Shown piece after piece: positions 36,675-36,675 of a stretch of 36,675 nucleotides of DNA (positions within the stretch are counted from its first letter, which is position 1; each line of letters begins with the position of its first letter). A program made the position numbers and the translations under genes. Where the stretch lies: NCBI GenBank assembly GCA_903869675.1, contig CAIQAB010000025.1, positions 1 to 36,675 on the forward strand. The letters run 5' to 3'. A model generated the notes under the pieces. It worked only from the letters and a program-made list of their open reading frames with translations, ran no database searches and was not told the DNA's origin. This stretch comes from an uncultured Verrucomicrobiota bacterium. Lineage in GTDB: Bacteria; Verrucomicrobiota; Verrucomicrobiia; Opitutales; Opitutaceae.

Positions 36675-36675
36675 G

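Overview
The window is about 36.7 kb of GC-rich, gene-dense chromosome with no insertion sequence, phage, CRISPR array, rRNA or tRNA that I can see. Gene content and several lineage-type features suggest Verrucomicrobiota, probably Opitutaceae. These are a LacI regulator of the type common there, a PIN-PhoH protein, an rpsP-trmD-rplS operon without rimM, a eukaryotic/archaeal-type glycyl-tRNA synthetase, and almost no Shine-Dalgarno sequences. That placement is inference from gene families, not from a database search.

Left part (1-5220): the 3' end of an ATP-dependent DNA ligase converges on a sugar-acid catabolic operon on the minus strand (Gfo/Idh/MocA oxidoreductase, TIM-barrel sugar isomerase/epimerase, uronate isomerase uxaC). 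A LacI regulator diverges from it, with a candidate operator between. Then (5300-11431) comes an arginine biosynthesis block: argB-argD-argF-argG on the minus strand and argJ diverging on the plus strand. ArgJ recycles acetyl groups, ArgB phosphorylates N-acetylglutamate, ArgD transaminates, ArgF makes citrulline and ArgG makes argininosuccinate. argC and argH are not here.

Middle (11459-19811): a PIN-PhoH ATPase and a small unknown gene on the minus strand, then a plus-strand series: membrane-anchored coiled-coil protein, a 476-base non-coding stretch, dnaA, a conserved-looking unknown, a DedA membrane protein and a UvrD/PcrA helicase. The stretch before dnaA holds one perfect and one near DnaA box, an AT-rich segment and a striking four-site dyad of GTCAC/GTGAC. 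It is a candidate origin of replication or dnaA control region.

Right part (19890-36675): glyS and a SWIM-SNF2 helicase form a minus-strand pair. Diverging from glyS is the most notable locus: a well-conserved cyclic-di-AMP (ydaO-yuaA class) riboswitch in front of a flotillin-like SPFH membrane protein that carries about four internal repeats before its SPFH domain. A beta-carbonic anhydrase and a hybrid histidine kinase follow. On the minus strand are transketolase and rpsP-trmD-rplS. ychF runs on the plus strand. An HxlR regulator and a DinB-like protein diverge around two identical 19-bp operator-like palindromes. The window closes with the 3' end of a sulfite/nitrite reductase gene.
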